Shown: positions 24,765-35,527, counted from the stretch's first letter. The stretch is 64,000 bases of DNA from Lachnospiraceae bacterium (GCA_015057505.1 SVEG01000002.1:1-64000); one strand, 5' to 3'. Made by a program: numbers and translations. The notes: generated from the sequence alone by a model not told the origin.

Positions 24765-26855
24765 TTACTCCCCAACTCTGGTCCTTACATATTCAAGAAT
24801 ATCTGCATTATCCTCCGGCATTCTGCAACCTACAATATATGTACCGTCATTGTCTGACGAACGGATAATAATACCTGTAAGCTCCTTGCCATCCAAAAGT
24901 AGGAAGTCATTGATTCTTAACTTAACAACTTCACTACATGCCGATGCAAATTCCAGGGCAGTACATTTAAATGCAAATCCGCCTGCACTTATGTTAACCA
25001 TATAGCCGCTGTATGTCTTACCCGTAGACTTTAAAGTAATCTCACAAGTATTATTCATGGGAAGTCTCGGATGTTTTCTTCTGTTAACTACCTTAGGATT
25101 ATTCTCAAAAACAAACTGGTAATACTGCTCTGCACTCTTAATAACAGCATCATCCCATACATACACAACATTGCCTACAACAATTCGTACCTGATACTTC
25201 TTTTTCTTAAAATCACTTCCAAAAAAGCCGCCTGCCTCCTGCGAAGCCGCAATATATATTTTACCCTCTTCAGTAGCTGCAACTTCAGTGTGATATTCCT
25301 TAGTTGAACCTGAACCGGTAACAATAACCTTCATACCTACTTCGATGTCCTTTTGGCTCATAAAACCGCCTGCACCAAGTTCTTCGACAAGCTGGCCGAC
25401 TACGCTCTCGATATTTATGACATTACGTGCTGTCTCTTCATATTTGCTAAGCATTGTAGATGTGGTATCCGCAGAATCCTTTACACTCTCAGTCATCATA
25501 AGCATGATATCCTGAACCTGCTTCATATTATCTACCATGTTCTTGTTGGAACTTTCAACCTGCCCCATAGCAGTATCAACAACCTGAATCTCTTCACCAA
25601 GCTTCTGTGAATCTTCTGCAATCAAGCCAACACTTGTATTAACATGCTGAATTGTCGCAAGAGTCTCATTAATAAGCTTAAGGATTGTCGCTACCGATTC
25701 AGTCATCTTGTCCGATGTTTCTTCAAGATGTCCGAGTGCCTGCATAATGCTGTTAGATGAAGCCTGTGTTCCCATACTCAAGTTTCTAATCTCATCGGCT
25801 ACAACAGCAAAACCTTTACCTGCATCACCGGCTCTTGCTGCCTCAATCGATGCATTGAGCGAAAGAAGATTTGTCTGTGAGGTAATTGTCTCAATCGTAC
25901 CTGTCTCCTGTTTAACTTTTTCAAACTGCGCCCTGAACTCTTCAAGAATTACCTCAACATCTGCAGACAACTTCGCCATAACATTGGTTGCTTCTACTGC
26001 ATTCTCAAGTTCCTTTGAACTTGTATTCGCATGTGCTGCAGACTTTTCGCTAATTTCAACTATATGTTCAACAAGTTCTGCAACATTACCAACCTGATTA
26101 TCAATATCCTTTGTCATATCCATGGACGAATCGATTTTCTGGCTGAGAAAAGCATTTTTCTCTGTAAGATCATCCATACTACCCACAACTTCTGTAGCAC
26201 CGTCTTTGTTTTCTTCGGCAAGTTCTCGCACAACCGTAACTCCGTCTACTATGGAATTACTTGCAACCTTAACTTTCTCAACAGTCGTAACAACTTTTGC
26301 AAGATTATCCTTAACAGAATTAAGCAAAGAATTATCGGAAACCGTCATATGATTAATCGCAACAATATATCCTATATAACTAAATAAAATAATAAAAAGC
26401 TGAATTTCAAAATTAGAAATGTCACTTGCAGTATTCATACCATTAAGATAATTCCTAATAATTGTTCCTACCACAACCAAAACGCTGGCCAAGCCACAAC
26501 GTAACATAAAGTTCTTATTCTTATAAATAATAAGCATACTCATAAGCGGTAAAATATATGTAAAAGCAAGTGTTCCCGGTGCAGTAAGCATAATATAAAG
26601 ATACACGAAACCAAAGCCAAAACCAACAAAATCCTGATATAATTTACTATGCCATCCCTTTACTTTAAGAACAATCAACCCTGCAATAAAAGGCAACCAA
26701 CATAACAATTCCAATACAATATAAAACTCGATGCTTTTTAACCCTTTGATAATTTCAAAAATATATGCCACCGAAAGAACAACCAACATTGCAAGCCACA
26801 TACCCATCGCTTTTTTGTTGGCACTGGCCGCAAATTTCTTCTCATTATATTCCAT
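24765..26855 (-). CDS. Chemoreceptor with C-terminal PilZ domain
   Basis: This encodes 696 residues. Residues ~15-185 hold about six membrane helices, with no periplasmic ligand domain. The cytoplasmic MCP signalling hairpin follows (tip [30 protein letters not shown]). The last ~200 residues include a PilZ domain with RRKHPRLP and NISAGGFAF, the cyclic-di-GMP-binding signature. This suggests cyclic-di-GMP feeds directly into CheA control. The stop lies 5 bases before the GTG start of the phosphoesterase gene. Confidence 0.88.
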   Translation of the reverse strand: MEYNEKKFAASANKKAMGMWLAMLVVLSVAYIFEIIKGLKSIEFYIVLELLCWLPFIAGLIVLKVKGWHSKLYQDFVGFGFGFVYLYIMLTAPGTLAFTYILPLMSMLIIYKNKNFMLRCGLASVLVVVGTIIRNYLNGMNTASDISNFEIQLFIILFSYIGYIVAINHMTVSDNSLLNSVKDNLAKVVTTVEKVKVASNSIVDGVTVVRELAEENKDGATEVVGSMDDLTEKNAFLSQKIDSSMDMTKDIDNQVGNVAELVEHIVEISEKSAAHANTSSKELENAVEATNVMAKLSADVEVILEEFRAQFEKVKQETGTIETITSQTNLLSLNASIEAARAGDAGKGFAVVADEIRNLSMGTQASSNSIMQALGHLEETSDKMTESVATILKLINETLATIQHVNTSVGLIAEDSQKLGEEIQVVDTAMGQVESSNKNMVDNMKQVQDIMLMMTESVKDSADTTSTMLSKYEETARNVINIESVVGQLVEELGAGGFMSQKDIEVGMKVIVTGSGSTKEYHTEVAATEEGKIYIAASQEAGGFFGSDFKKKKYQVRIVVGNVVYVWDDAVIKSAEQYYQFVFENNPKVVNRRKHPRLPMNNTCEITLKSTGKTYSGYMVNISAGGFAFKCTALEFASACSEVVKLRINDFLLLDGKELTGIIIRSSDNDGTYIVGCRMPEDNADILEYVRTRVGE

Positions 26856-26954
26856 ATAGTGTCCTCACTCTCTGTTACAATTTTGTTACATATTATTTTA
26901 CCACAAAAGTATAATAATTTCCACATTTTATTAATTTTATTCTAACAATGTTAA

Positions 26955-26989
26955 TAATAAAAAAGACAAGCTTTCCTCAGCCTGTCTTT
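26955..26989 (-). terminator. Terminator after the M56 peptidase gene
   Basis: AAAGACA pairs with TGTCTTT and is followed on the minus strand by a T6 run. Confidence 0.7.
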
Positions 26990-26996
26990 CTACCCT

Positions 26997-28676
26997 TTAC
27001 GGAACCACTATCCTACACATTTCAAATAATGCTCCATCCGGCACCGGATACTCCGGTGGCAAATCCTTACTATACCTATATGCCGGAATTTTCGATGACC
27101 GTGATGCATCAAATACAAAACCATTGTTTACTACATCAAACACATAAGTATAAAAACCGCCACTTGTATAAAGTGTAAGCGTATCTTCTGTAAGTTCGTA
27201 CTCCCCGTACGGAAGATAACTGCTAAGTCCCGAATACGAAAAAGAAAATGTTTTTTCTTCTTCATTAAGGGAAATTGTCGGTTTCATATAGTCAATCGAG
27301 TCAGAATAAACGTATATTTTATATATTCCCGTTAGCATAAAAGTATTGTCAGTTCCCCCGGTATAAGTTATATTTTCCGCATAACTCTCAATACAACTGT
27401 CAAAAAACTGTCTTACAATCTCCGGTTTATATACCTTCTTAGTAAGCGAGGGTTTAACACCGTCATCCACCCACACTTCAGTACAGTCATTATTGAAATA
27501 GTACCTTGTTTCAACATCACCACTATGCAAAATTATTGCATTGCTTTTATCCCTGTCTTCACTTCGGCTCAACGATATCTCATTACGACTCACTTCAATC
27601 TCTGTCAATAAATCAAGTACATATATCATGGATGCCTCTGATAAAACATCATAATTTGTTTCGCCTTTGATTAAAATCGTAATAAAATCCGGCAATTCGT
27701 CTGCTGATATATTGCTTCTGTCACAGAGCTTTACTCCCTTGGGATTAGTAAGAAAACATACGCCCATCACCATACATGTAACTACTGCAACAATCACTAT
27801 CCAAAAAGCAGGCTTCTTATAACTAAGAACAGTCTTTATTCGCTCTTTAACCCCTACTTCGCCGAAAGCAAGCGGGCAGGCGATAATCCATCTTCGTTTC
27901 ATACTGCAATTAATAAGCGCTTCAGAATAAAGCTTTTTGCCTTCAAGCCCCATATCCTTTATAACCTTTTCGTCACATGCAAGCTCTATATCACGGCACA
28001 GTAAAATATACGCAATCCACATCACCGGGTTAAACCAATATATCGTAAGCAGTAAAAAACCAATCGGTTTCCAAATATGATCAAACCTTTTAAGGTGTGC
28101 CTTCTCGTGCGCAACCACATAATCTTTATCTGCTTCATTCATGCATGCCGGCAAAAAAATACGTGGATTAAAAACTCCCAGAATAAACGGAGTTTTTACA
28201 TGATCACATAGCCAAATACCATTTGTACACTCAACCGCCTCTGCAAGGCCTTTTCTTGTGCGTATATAACTGATAATCGTATATGCAAGCATCACAAGCA
28301 TGCCTGCAAGCCAAACACAGGATAAAATCTGCATAGTCTCAGAACCACTACCGGTCGATACCGTGACACCTTCAAAATATCTGTCTCCTATGTGAGCATT
28401 AATTCTGCTGTCAACCGCACCCAGCCCTGTATTTATAACAAATTGAGGCCCCGAAAGCACATCCTCCGGTAAAACTTCCGCACTTGGAATAAGACTTAAG
28501 TTACTCTTAAAAGAGAACGGGCAAATTAACCTAACGCCAACAAGCATCCACATAATACACCTGATATATTTTGGTGCCTTTTTTAAAAGCAACCTAAACA
28601 AAATAACCGCAAGTACTACCCAACTTGCCACAATGCTCATATTGAGAAGCTTTAAAAACAAAATCTCCATACTCAC
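26997..28676 (-). CDS. BlaR1-like M56 family membrane metallopeptidase
   Basis: This encodes 559 residues from the GTG overlapping the BlaI-type gene stop (GTGA). The N-terminal half has about four helices and the zinc motif VVAHEKAHLKRFDH with the distal Glu in IELACDEKVI, as in BlaR1/MecR1. After a fourth helix (FWIVIVAVVTCMVMGVCFL) comes a ~250-residue extracellular sensor that does not look like a penicillin-binding domain, so the signal is probably not a beta-lactam. It should cleave the partner repressor upon sensing. Confidence 0.88.
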   Translation of the reverse strand: MSMEILFLKLLNMSIVASWVVLAVILFRLLLKKAPKYIRCIMWMLVGVRLICPFSFKSNLSLIPSAEVLPEDVLSGPQFVINTGLGAVDSRINAHIGDRYFEGVTVSTGSGSETMQILSCVWLAGMLVMLAYTIISYIRTRKGLAEAVECTNGIWLCDHVKTPFILGVFNPRIFLPACMNEADKDYVVAHEKAHLKRFDHIWKPIGFLLLTIYWFNPVMWIAYILLCRDIELACDEKVIKDMGLEGKKLYSEALINCSMKRRWIIACPLAFGEVGVKERIKTVLSYKKPAFWIVIVAVVTCMVMGVCFLTNPKGVKLCDRSNISADELPDFITILIKGETNYDVLSEASMIYVLDLLTEIEVSRNEISLSRSEDRDKSNAIILHSGDVETRYYFNNDCTEVWVDDGVKPSLTKKVYKPEIVRQFFDSCIESYAENITYTGGTDNTFMLTGIYKIYVYSDSIDYMKPTISLNEEEKTFSFSYSGLSSYLPYGEYELTEDTLTLYTSGGFYTYVFDVVNNGFVFDASRSSKIPAYRYSKDLPPEYPVPDGALFEMCRIVVP

Positions 28677-29035
28677 TCCTCCTCATATTCCATAACCATA
28701 CGTCTAAGGTACTCCACTTCCTCCTGTGAAAGATTCTTCTTTGAAGTAAATGCTGCAAGAAAAGCAGGAAGCGACCCGGCGAAATTCTCCTCAACAAACC
28801 TCTTACTCTGCAAAGAATAAAACTCCTCCTTAGAAATCAAGGATGTAACCATACTCTTATCATTCTTAAATATGCCTTTCTCACAAAGTCTTCTAAGCAC
28901 AGTAAATGTTGTTGACTTCTTCCACTTAAGCACCTCTTCGCTCAAACGCACAAGTTCTGACGAGGGAATAGGCTCATTCTGCCAGATAATATCTGCAAAA
29001 CGCGCTTCTATCACACCAAGTTGTATCTCATTCAT
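28673..29035 (-). CDS. BlaI/MecI/CopY family repressor
   Basis: This encodes 120 residues; the ATG at 29035 is chosen for its GGGGTGA site. A winged-helix domain (LGVIEARFADIIWQNEP, TTFTVLRRLCEKGIF) and a C-terminal dimerisation helix are typical of BlaI. Two dyad operators lie directly upstream, so it is very likely autoregulated and inactivated through the coupled M56 protease. Confidence 0.9.
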   Translation of the reverse strand: MNEIQLGVIEARFADIIWQNEPIPSSELVRLSEEVLKWKKSTTFTVLRRLCEKGIFKNDKSMVTSLISKEEFYSLQSKRFVEENFAGSLPAFLAAFTSKKNLSQEEVEYLRRMVMEYEEE

Positions 29036-29052
29036 ATATGTCACCCCTTTGG

Positions 29053-29092
29053 TTTACATCTTGTAAATCACTTTTAGTTTACACCTCGTAAA
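29053..29092 (-). promoter_or_regulatory. Two BlaI-type operators
   Basis: TTTACATCTTGTAAA (29053-29067) and TTTACACCTCGTAAA (29078-29092) are 15-bp dyads separated by 10 bases, so centre to centre is 25 bases. They match the TACA-N-TGTA type half-sites recognised by BlaI-class repressors and precede the blaI-like gene. Confidence 0.8.
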
Positions 29093-29150
29093 CCTTATTG
29101 TCAAGCATAATTTTCTACACTCTTATTCCAAACATTTCCCTACAGCAAGA

Positions 29151-29179
29151 AAAAGCATGGCCAATATGACCATGCTTTT
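29151..29179 (-). terminator. Terminator of the EAL-domain gene
   Basis: AAAAGCATGG pairs perfectly with CCATGCTTTT; T-runs on both strands allow bidirectional action. Confidence 0.75.
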
Positions 29180-29197
29180 AAACCGGTATCAAACATA

Positions 29198-32092
29198 TTA
29201 AACTGCCTCAAGCAATTTCTTGTAGTCCTCCACAGGGAGTGGCCTCGAATAATAATACCCTTGGGCTCCCATCTTACCCATGCCTTTTAAGAATTCTACC
29301 TGCTCCTCAGTCTCTACGCCTTCAACAACAACCTTTAACTCAAGACTCTTCGCAAGCTGAATAAGCGCACCGAGAATTTTATGACTCTTAGATACATTAT
29401 CGGAACTGTCAAGGAATTTAAGATCCATCTTAAGAATATCAAGCGGAATCTCCTTAAGCATGTTAAGTGACGAATAACCGCTACCGAAATCATCCATGGC
29501 AATCTTAAATCCCAACTGTTGAAGCTCGGTAATTCTCTTGTTAATAAGCTCCGCATCTTCAACGTATACAGACTCCGTTATCTCAATTTCAAGTTCTGAT
29601 GCATCCAATTCATATTTCTCCAATAGTTCTGTAAGCTTGCGCTTAAGTTCTTTACTGTAAAAATGAATTCTTGATACATTTATCGAAATAGGATAACTCT
29701 TAAGATTATTTTTCTTGCAATCTACAATGAACTTACAAGTCTCTTCCCAAATACAATAATCCAGGAATCTGATAAAACCGTTGGTTTCAAATATCGGAAT
29801 AAATTCACCCGGAGATATCATGCCTTTGTCCGGATGTATCCAACGCGCCAATGCCTCGCCACCTACAATATGATTATCAACAACATCATATTTGGGCTGT
29901 ATGAAGACATGAAACTGATTATCTTCAAGTGCCTTTTCCATATCCTCTTCTATTTCTTTCTTTTTAAGAAGCTTACTGCGTTCTTCCTCGCTGTAATATA
30001 TTATATGCCCGCCGACCTTCTTCTCTCCGGCATCGTGTGCAGCCATATTGGCTCTGTCACACATAATATTAATTGGAATACTCTTATCCCTTACAGTATA
30101 GACACCATACAAAACATTAACATCAATATTATCTACGGGAGTCTTTCTAAACTTTCTTATAAAAGTCTCTTCATTTACAGCATCTTTCTTTATACATACA
30201 TAGAAATGGTCTGCATTAAATCTTGCAACTATTCCGTCGTGCTTTTCTATGGCATTCTTCAACTGCTCCGCCATATATTTAAGAAGCTTATCGCCCTGCT
30301 CAATACCATATAAATCATTAATAACCTTAAAGTTAACAACATCGACCATTACAATACACATTTTTTCATCAGTAGCTTCCAACATCCCCGCCGCTCTCTC
30401 ATAGAAAAACGCTTTGTTATAAACACCTGTCAATTGGTCCTGTTGCGCCTTTTTCTGTAAAAGCTCATATTCCTTCTTCTGAACCTTAAGATCTGTCATT
30501 CGCTTGTTAAGCCATGTATACAATACTATACCGGCTACAATACCGACACATATTAATATAAGCAAGACGCCATGCTCATATACAACATCTTTAAGTGTCA
30601 TCTTATACGGACTGCCTTTAACCGCAATATCAACAACTTCTCTTAAATCTTCCTCCGAAATATAATCAACCGTCTGATTGATTATATCTATCAGTAATTC
30701 ATCCTCACCGGATGCAATAACACACATTCCGTTTAAGATTTCCGCTCCATATACCTCAACAAGCTTTTCGCTGTATTCTGAACTTTGTAGCATATAATTC
30801 ACAAGATATGAATCCTGTATTGCTATATCAGCTTCTTTATCAACTACCGCCTGCATACACTCGTTCAGACTGTCATAATATTTAACTTCATAATTATCAC
30901 TTTCCTGTGCAAGAAGTCCCGGAAGATAATATGCCATCTCCTTAGTTATTGCAAATATATAATCATCTCTCTCGACATCGGCAATATCTTCCCTACGCCT
31001 TACATATGCAAGTTTTGTCTCAACTATAGGGTCACTGCTTATAAGCGACTCATCAAGGCCTCTATATTCAAGCACCCGTTTTGCTCTTAGTGTTACAAAA
31101 CCTTCTTCACAAATAGAATCAGTAACATTGTCCAGCTCGTTTTTTGATATTTCCTCTATTACAATGTTGAGACCGCTCTTGTCAGCAATTAACCTGAGAA
31201 CTTCCGGAAAAACACCGGTAATCTCACCACCATCTTCATAGCACAGCGGACGTGAATCAGCACCAAGCTTAACAACAATCTCTTTCTGTTCTACTATATA
31301 CTCATGCTGTTCTCTCGTAAAAAGCGGCACAGATGAAATCTTATTACTTCCGTAATATTTCTGATACAACCTTGACTCAAAACCGGGACTTGTCACCTTC
31401 ATTTCTCTGACAGCCTCATCAAACCGCTCCATAAGTGCCGCATTATTCTTACTTGCAATACAGTAATACGGTTGTCCGTCATTTCTAGCCACTATCTTAG
31501 CATCATTATATCCAAACATACTGCCGATTACAGCAAGTTCAACTTCTCCCGAATCCAATGCACCCTTAATCTCTTCTATCGAACCATAATATACAGGCTT
31601 TAGTGTCACTCCTTTTTGTTCTGTCAGCTCTAACAATTCATCATCAAAAACAGTATCGGGTAACATGGCAACTTTTGCTCCGTCCATGTTTTTATAATCT
31701 CCAAGATAAATATCCGCATCTGTTCTCGCATATATAAGACAATGCTCTATACCTATCGCTTCTTTTGAAAACAAAAAAGATTCCGATCTATCCTCTGTAT
31801 ACTGAACCGTACACATAAAATCAATTTCACCGTTCTCTACTTTATCGAAACAATCCTCCCAAGTACAGTGTACATATTCGTACTCCCAACCGGTGTACTT
31901 AGCCAATTCTTCAAGATAATCTACACAGTATCCGGAAAAAACTCCATCATTCTCTTTAATAAAGTCTCCGCTTTCAAAATAGCCGACTTTAATAACCTCT
32001 GTGGACTTTACAGCGGTTATTGTACTAATTCTCGATATTAAAATAACAGACATTAGTAATACAATTACAGATATCTTTTTAGCGTATTTCAT
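29198..32092 (-). CDS. Dual solute-binding, GGDEF (degenerate)-EAL sensor protein
   Basis: This encodes 964 residues; ATG 32092 is chosen for its GGAGTGGG site. After a signal/anchor helix, two type-3 solute-binding domains lie in tandem (VIKVGYFESGDFIKENDGVFSGYCVDYL from ~residue 35; a second from ~275), then a membrane helix (~520). The GGDEF domain has FNADH in place of GGDEF, so cyclase activity is probably lost. The EAL domain keeps GGEALARW, the INVS Asn, EIEITES, DDFGSGYSSL, KMD and VEGVE. It is probably an amino-acid-responsive cyclic-di-GMP phosphodiesterase. Confidence 0.88.
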   Translation of the reverse strand: MKYAKKISVIVLLMSVILISRISTITAVKSTEVIKVGYFESGDFIKENDGVFSGYCVDYLEELAKYTGWEYEYVHCTWEDCFDKVENGEIDFMCTVQYTEDRSESFLFSKEAIGIEHCLIYARTDADIYLGDYKNMDGAKVAMLPDTVFDDELLELTEQKGVTLKPVYYGSIEEIKGALDSGEVELAVIGSMFGYNDAKIVARNDGQPYYCIASKNNAALMERFDEAVREMKVTSPGFESRLYQKYYGSNKISSVPLFTREQHEYIVEQKEIVVKLGADSRPLCYEDGGEITGVFPEVLRLIADKSGLNIVIEEISKNELDNVTDSICEEGFVTLRAKRVLEYRGLDESLISSDPIVETKLAYVRRREDIADVERDDYIFAITKEMAYYLPGLLAQESDNYEVKYYDSLNECMQAVVDKEADIAIQDSYLVNYMLQSSEYSEKLVEVYGAEILNGMCVIASGEDELLIDIINQTVDYISEEDLREVVDIAVKGSPYKMTLKDVVYEHGVLLILICVGIVAGIVLYTWLNKRMTDLKVQKKEYELLQKKAQQDQLTGVYNKAFFYERAAGMLEATDEKMCIVMVDVVNFKVINDLYGIEQGDKLLKYMAEQLKNAIEKHDGIVARFNADHFYVCIKKDAVNEETFIRKFRKTPVDNIDVNVLYGVYTVRDKSIPINIMCDRANMAAHDAGEKKVGGHIIYYSEEERSKLLKKKEIEEDMEKALEDNQFHVFIQPKYDVVDNHIVGGEALARWIHPDKGMISPGEFIPIFETNGFIRFLDYCIWEETCKFIVDCKKNNLKSYPISINVSRIHFYSKELKRKLTELLEKYELDASELEIEITESVYVEDAELINKRITELQQLGFKIAMDDFGSGYSSLNMLKEIPLDILKMDLKFLDSSDNVSKSHKILGALIQLAKSLELKVVVEGVETEEQVEFLKGMGKMGAQGYYYSRPLPVEDYKKLLEAV

Positions 32093-32168
32093 AACAAATC
32101 CCACTCCCGAGCATATTAATCGACACTCCACGATAAATTATAACATAAAATTCTCATTTCGTAAATAG

Positions 32169-32214
32169 AAACAACGCGATTGAAATAAAATTTTCAACCG
32201 CGCCGCATTGTTGT
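32169..32214 (-). terminator. Hairpin after the 245-residue membrane protein gene
   Basis: AACAACGCG-TTGAAA pairs with TTTCAA-CGCG-TTGTT with small bulges, followed on the minus strand by TTCTATTT. A weak T-run makes terminator function probable only. Confidence 0.45.
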
Positions 32215-32229
32215 ATAGTCAATATTCGT

Positions 32230-32967
32230 CTATTTGTCTTTTTTTAACATTCCTTTCACCTGACAAATCTTATCTTCACACGAATCACATCTAAGCTTTT
32301 TGTTAGAACCGTCCCAAAAACGTTCCGGATGCTTAGCATATATGATTTCCCATCTGAGCACAACCACACAGGAAGTAAAAAATAAACTCCAGCTAAAAAA
32401 ATTCCTAATAAAAAGCATCGGTGTGAACATCATAAAATGTCCCCATTCATATATTCTGCAGTTAACACAGCAACGATTCTTCATTATCATCGACTGAAAC
32501 GGGCAGAAAATCAAAATACAGATGTAATCACTTAAGAAATAAAACACCGAAAGCATCAAAAGATCAACATCACCGATAATCTTTAACAAATAAAGAATTC
32601 CGAATATGGCATTAAAACTGAGCCACACAAGCATTACTATCCACGCTTTTACATTCTGATTCTGCACATACTTAAGAAGCTCAAGTTCCGAATAATTCTC
32701 TCTCGCGACATATTCCTTTTTGTCGGCCTTACGAAATGCCATAGACAGCTTCTCAATAGGAAAAATATGGCGAAGCATCATGAACATAAATACCGCCCAT
32801 AATACATGTACCGCAGTTATTCCCATTCCTACCGGCTGTGTCATAAGCTCATACATAAGTTCCTTATCCCTTATGTACATAACAAATACTGCAATAAAAA
32901 TTACAATTCTTATTGCAAACTTTATAAAATACTTTTTTAACATTCGTGTTTTTACAATGCTTTTCAT
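32230..32967 (-). CDS. Conserved membrane protein of unknown function
   Basis: This encodes 245 residues with about five membrane helices. Cysteines cluster at NRCCVNCRIYEWGHF and at the C-terminus LRCDSCEDKICQVK, possibly binding metal on the cytoplasmic side. No family is assigned. It has a GAGGTC site, and the next upstream gene is the S1-domain protein 48 bases away. Confidence 0.6.
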   Translation of the reverse strand: MKSIVKTRMLKKYFIKFAIRIVIFIAVFVMYIRDKELMYELMTQPVGMGITAVHVLWAVFMFMMLRHIFPIEKLSMAFRKADKKEYVARENYSELELLKYVQNQNVKAWIVMLVWLSFNAIFGILYLLKIIGDVDLLMLSVFYFLSDYICILIFCPFQSMIMKNRCCVNCRIYEWGHFMMFTPMLFIRNFFSWSLFFTSCVVVLRWEIIYAKHPERFWDGSNKKLRCDSCEDKICQVKGMLKKDK

Positions 32968-33015
32968 GATGACCTCATTATGACTTTACTTTGATAAGTT
33001 GTATCACACATGTCA

Positions 33016-33969
33016 TTAAAGGTCAATTTTGATATTGGCAAAAAGACTTCCAAGGCTTGTAGTTGCTTCGCCTTCAGATTCAAAGTTGAATTCCTCTACC
33101 TCTTCTGCTTCCATATCTTCAACAAGCGCTTTCATACTGAGTGAAATCTTACCGTCATTGGTATTAAGCACCTTTACTTTTACCTTGTCGCCCACATGCA
33201 AAACTTCCGAAGGCTTTCTGATTCTCTTCTGACTAATCTGAGACACATGTACAAGACCGCTGAGACCATCTCCGATATTAACAAATGCACCGTACGCCGT
33301 AAGACTCTCTACAACACCTTCAAGCACTGTGCCCGGAATTATCATGGCAACCTTATGTGCATGAGCCTGTGCAACCTCTTCTTTAAGGATAACCTTAGCC
33401 GAAAGCACAAGCTTCTCCTGTGCCTCATCTACCGTAATCACGCGTACCTTTACAGTTTTACCCTGCCATTCACTTACATCCTCGACATAATCAAGAGCAA
33501 GCTGTGATGCAGGAATAAAGCCTCTTATTCCCTCGACATAACAGATTGCTCCACCGGTGGTAACACCCGATATCTTAACAGTCAGATCCTTATTCTCATC
33601 CATATAACCTTTAAGAACATCCCATGCAAGAACCTGATTGGCTGCCTTTTTAGAAAGCAAAATATTGCCATGTCCGTCATCAGTTCTTATAACCGTTGCT
33701 TCAATAACATCGCCTACACTTACATCATTAAGTACAAAAAATGTCGGATCATCGCTCATATCCTCTGCCCTTATTACACCCTGCGTATAATAACGCAAAT
33801 CAAGAATTACGCCTTCCTCATCAACACTTATAACCGTTCCTGATATAATATCCCCCTCAGAAATCTTACGAAAGGATGCCTCCAATTCCCTCTCATAATC
33901 TGCCATTGTCTCAATAACCTCCGACATCTCCTCTGTCGTCTTAATTACCTGATTAATCTCTTTATCCAT
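33016..33969 (-). CDS. S1 RNA-binding domain protein (ribosomal S1-like)
   Basis: This encodes 317 residues with three S1 domains (starts near GDIISGTVISVDEEGVILDL, KDLTVKISGVTTGGAICYV and GTVLEGVVESLTAYGAFVNIGDGLSGLVHVSQIS). An acidic C-terminal tail follows. Gram-positive short S1 homologues bind mRNA and may assist translation initiation. It sits 10 bases after the transglutaminase gene on the same strand. Confidence 0.88.
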   Translation of the reverse strand: MDKEINQVIKTTEEMSEVIETMADYERELEASFRKISEGDIISGTVISVDEEGVILDLRYYTQGVIRAEDMSDDPTFFVLNDVSVGDVIEATVIRTDDGHGNILLSKKAANQVLAWDVLKGYMDENKDLTVKISGVTTGGAICYVEGIRGFIPASQLALDYVEDVSEWQGKTVKVRVITVDEAQEKLVLSAKVILKEEVAQAHAHKVAMIIPGTVLEGVVESLTAYGAFVNIGDGLSGLVHVSQISQKRIRKPSEVLHVGDKVKVKVLNTNDGKISLSMKALVEDMEAEEVEEFNFESEGEATTSLGSLFANIKIDL

Positions 33970-33979
33970 GTCCTTTACC

Positions 33980-35440
33980 TCAATAAATCTTTTTTAATAT
34001 TTTGTGAGTATATGAAAAATACTCTATCGTTACATCAAAATACTTAATTGTCGGCGCCTTATAAATATATTCGCCATTCTCATATTTGTTGTTGGAATCC
34101 CATGTGGCATCCATATATATCCAGCGTCCGTTCACATATGCTTCGACATGTGCATGATTCCCCTTGGTCTCCCGGTAATTACTATCGTCAAAATATCCAA
34201 CGGTATCAATGCCTGCGGAATATGTTACTACCTTAATACAAGGTATTCCCTGCGCCAAAACAAGTGCCTTCTGAAGATTGGCATAGCCCTCACATACAGT
34301 ACGTCTTTGTTCATATACATCATCTGCGGAATAGTATATTTTATTATTGCTGTTATAAAAATAATCATAGTCATAATAAATATTTTCCGCAATCCACTTG
34401 TTGATTAAATATAACTTTTTATATTCGTCTGTCTCGCCTCCGACTATCTCATTTGACAATTGCCTAAGTTGCCCTGAGATTTCCAGGTTCACACATTCAA
34501 TCGGATTAACATATTCTGCAATCATCTCTATATTATGAGTAAGCACCTTGGATTCTACTATCCGGTACTCTCCACCAATATATTCGATAAAAACACAGTC
34601 TTTTATGTAGCTCCAGTAATACTTATCGCCTCTTACTTTAGTGTAAACCGATATATTAGCCTTGTCTTTTACTCCTTCAAGAGATATCTCAACTGTAAAC
34701 AATTCACCGCTTACAGCATTTACCGGCTCTCCCTCTCCGTCACAACGTACCCATACCGACTCAAGATAGTCTTGTATTATTTTGCCACTTACTGTAAGAA
34801 TGTTACCTGTAATCCGAAAATCCACGTAATTATTCGGATTATTGGTTGTACGAAGGTAATATGGATCCACGTAATCCGCAACATTAATAACAAGCTTCTC
34901 TAATGATTCAAGCCTTACTAAATTACAGGCAGTACAGGTATAAGTCCTCTCACCCTCCGCCTTTGTTGTTGGCTCAAGAGTAACCTTTCCCTCATCCCAG
35001 TTGTGTTTACCAACAGCCGGAATTATTTCCTTTATCGTATCACCACATCCGGCACAGATTCTTGCAAGTTCTCCGTCTGTTGTACAACCTGCTGCAAAAG
35101 TTATAGTCTCCGTATACTCATGAACGTGCGCGGTTGTAGTTGGTTCCTGCGTTGTCGTGACCTCTTCATCCGGTTTTGTGTCAGCAATTTCTTCGAAATT
35201 ATCTGACTGTGTTGTGTCAGCAATTTCTTCGAAATTATCTGACTGTCTTGTGTCAGCAATTTCTTCGAAATTATCTGACTGTGTTGTAATGGCCGCAGGT
35301 ATCATTGGTTCATCCGTAACAATCTCTACTGTTGTCAATGGCTCCGGTGTAACTGTCGAACGCTCATCCGGTGTATTGCATGAACACAATGTAAGCAATA
35401 TTAAGTTAAAAATCAAAACCGATACAGAGCGTCTTTTCAT
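33980..35440 (-). CDS. Transglutaminase-like lipoprotein
   Basis: This encodes 486 residues. Lipobox LTLCSC near residue 19 indicates membrane anchoring. A Thr-rich linker with three 12-residue repeats (QSDNFEEIADT) is followed by a HEYTETI/CxxCG module resembling Cys-containing cell-surface repeats. The transglutaminase core has Cys in RRTVCEGYANLQ, His in NHAHVEAYVNGRW and Asp in MDATWDS. Such surface proteins may act as proteases or crosslinkers; the substrate is unknown. Confidence 0.82.
   Translation of the reverse strand: MKRRSVSVLIFNLILLTLCSCNTPDERSTVTPEPLTTVEIVTDEPMIPAAITTQSDNFEEIADTRQSDNFEEIADTTQSDNFEEIADTKPDEEVTTTQEPTTTAHVHEYTETITFAAGCTTDGELARICAGCGDTIKEIIPAVGKHNWDEGKVTLEPTTKAEGERTYTCTACNLVRLESLEKLVINVADYVDPYYLRTTNNPNNYVDFRITGNILTVSGKIIQDYLESVWVRCDGEGEPVNAVSGELFTVEISLEGVKDKANISVYTKVRGDKYYWSYIKDCVFIEYIGGEYRIVESKVLTHNIEMIAEYVNPIECVNLEISGQLRQLSNEIVGGETDEYKKLYLINKWIAENIYYDYDYFYNSNNKIYYSADDVYEQRRTVCEGYANLQKALVLAQGIPCIKVVTYSAGIDTVGYFDDSNYRETKGNHAHVEAYVNGRWIYMDATWDSNNKYENGEYIYKAPTIKYFDVTIEYFSYTHKILKKIY
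35178..35285. repeat. Three 36-bp tandem repeats in the lipoprotein linker
   Basis: Units at 35178-35213, 35214-35249 and 35250-35285 encode QSDNFEEIADT plus one variable residue. They are near-identical at the DNA level, so the linker length is probably variable between strains. Confidence 0.85.
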
Positions 35441-35527
35441 ATATTATCCTTCGTTAACCTTTTGCACAAATTCTAATATATTATAGCATAATTAAATCCA
35501 TTCCTCAATAAATTTTCAACTCCCCCC

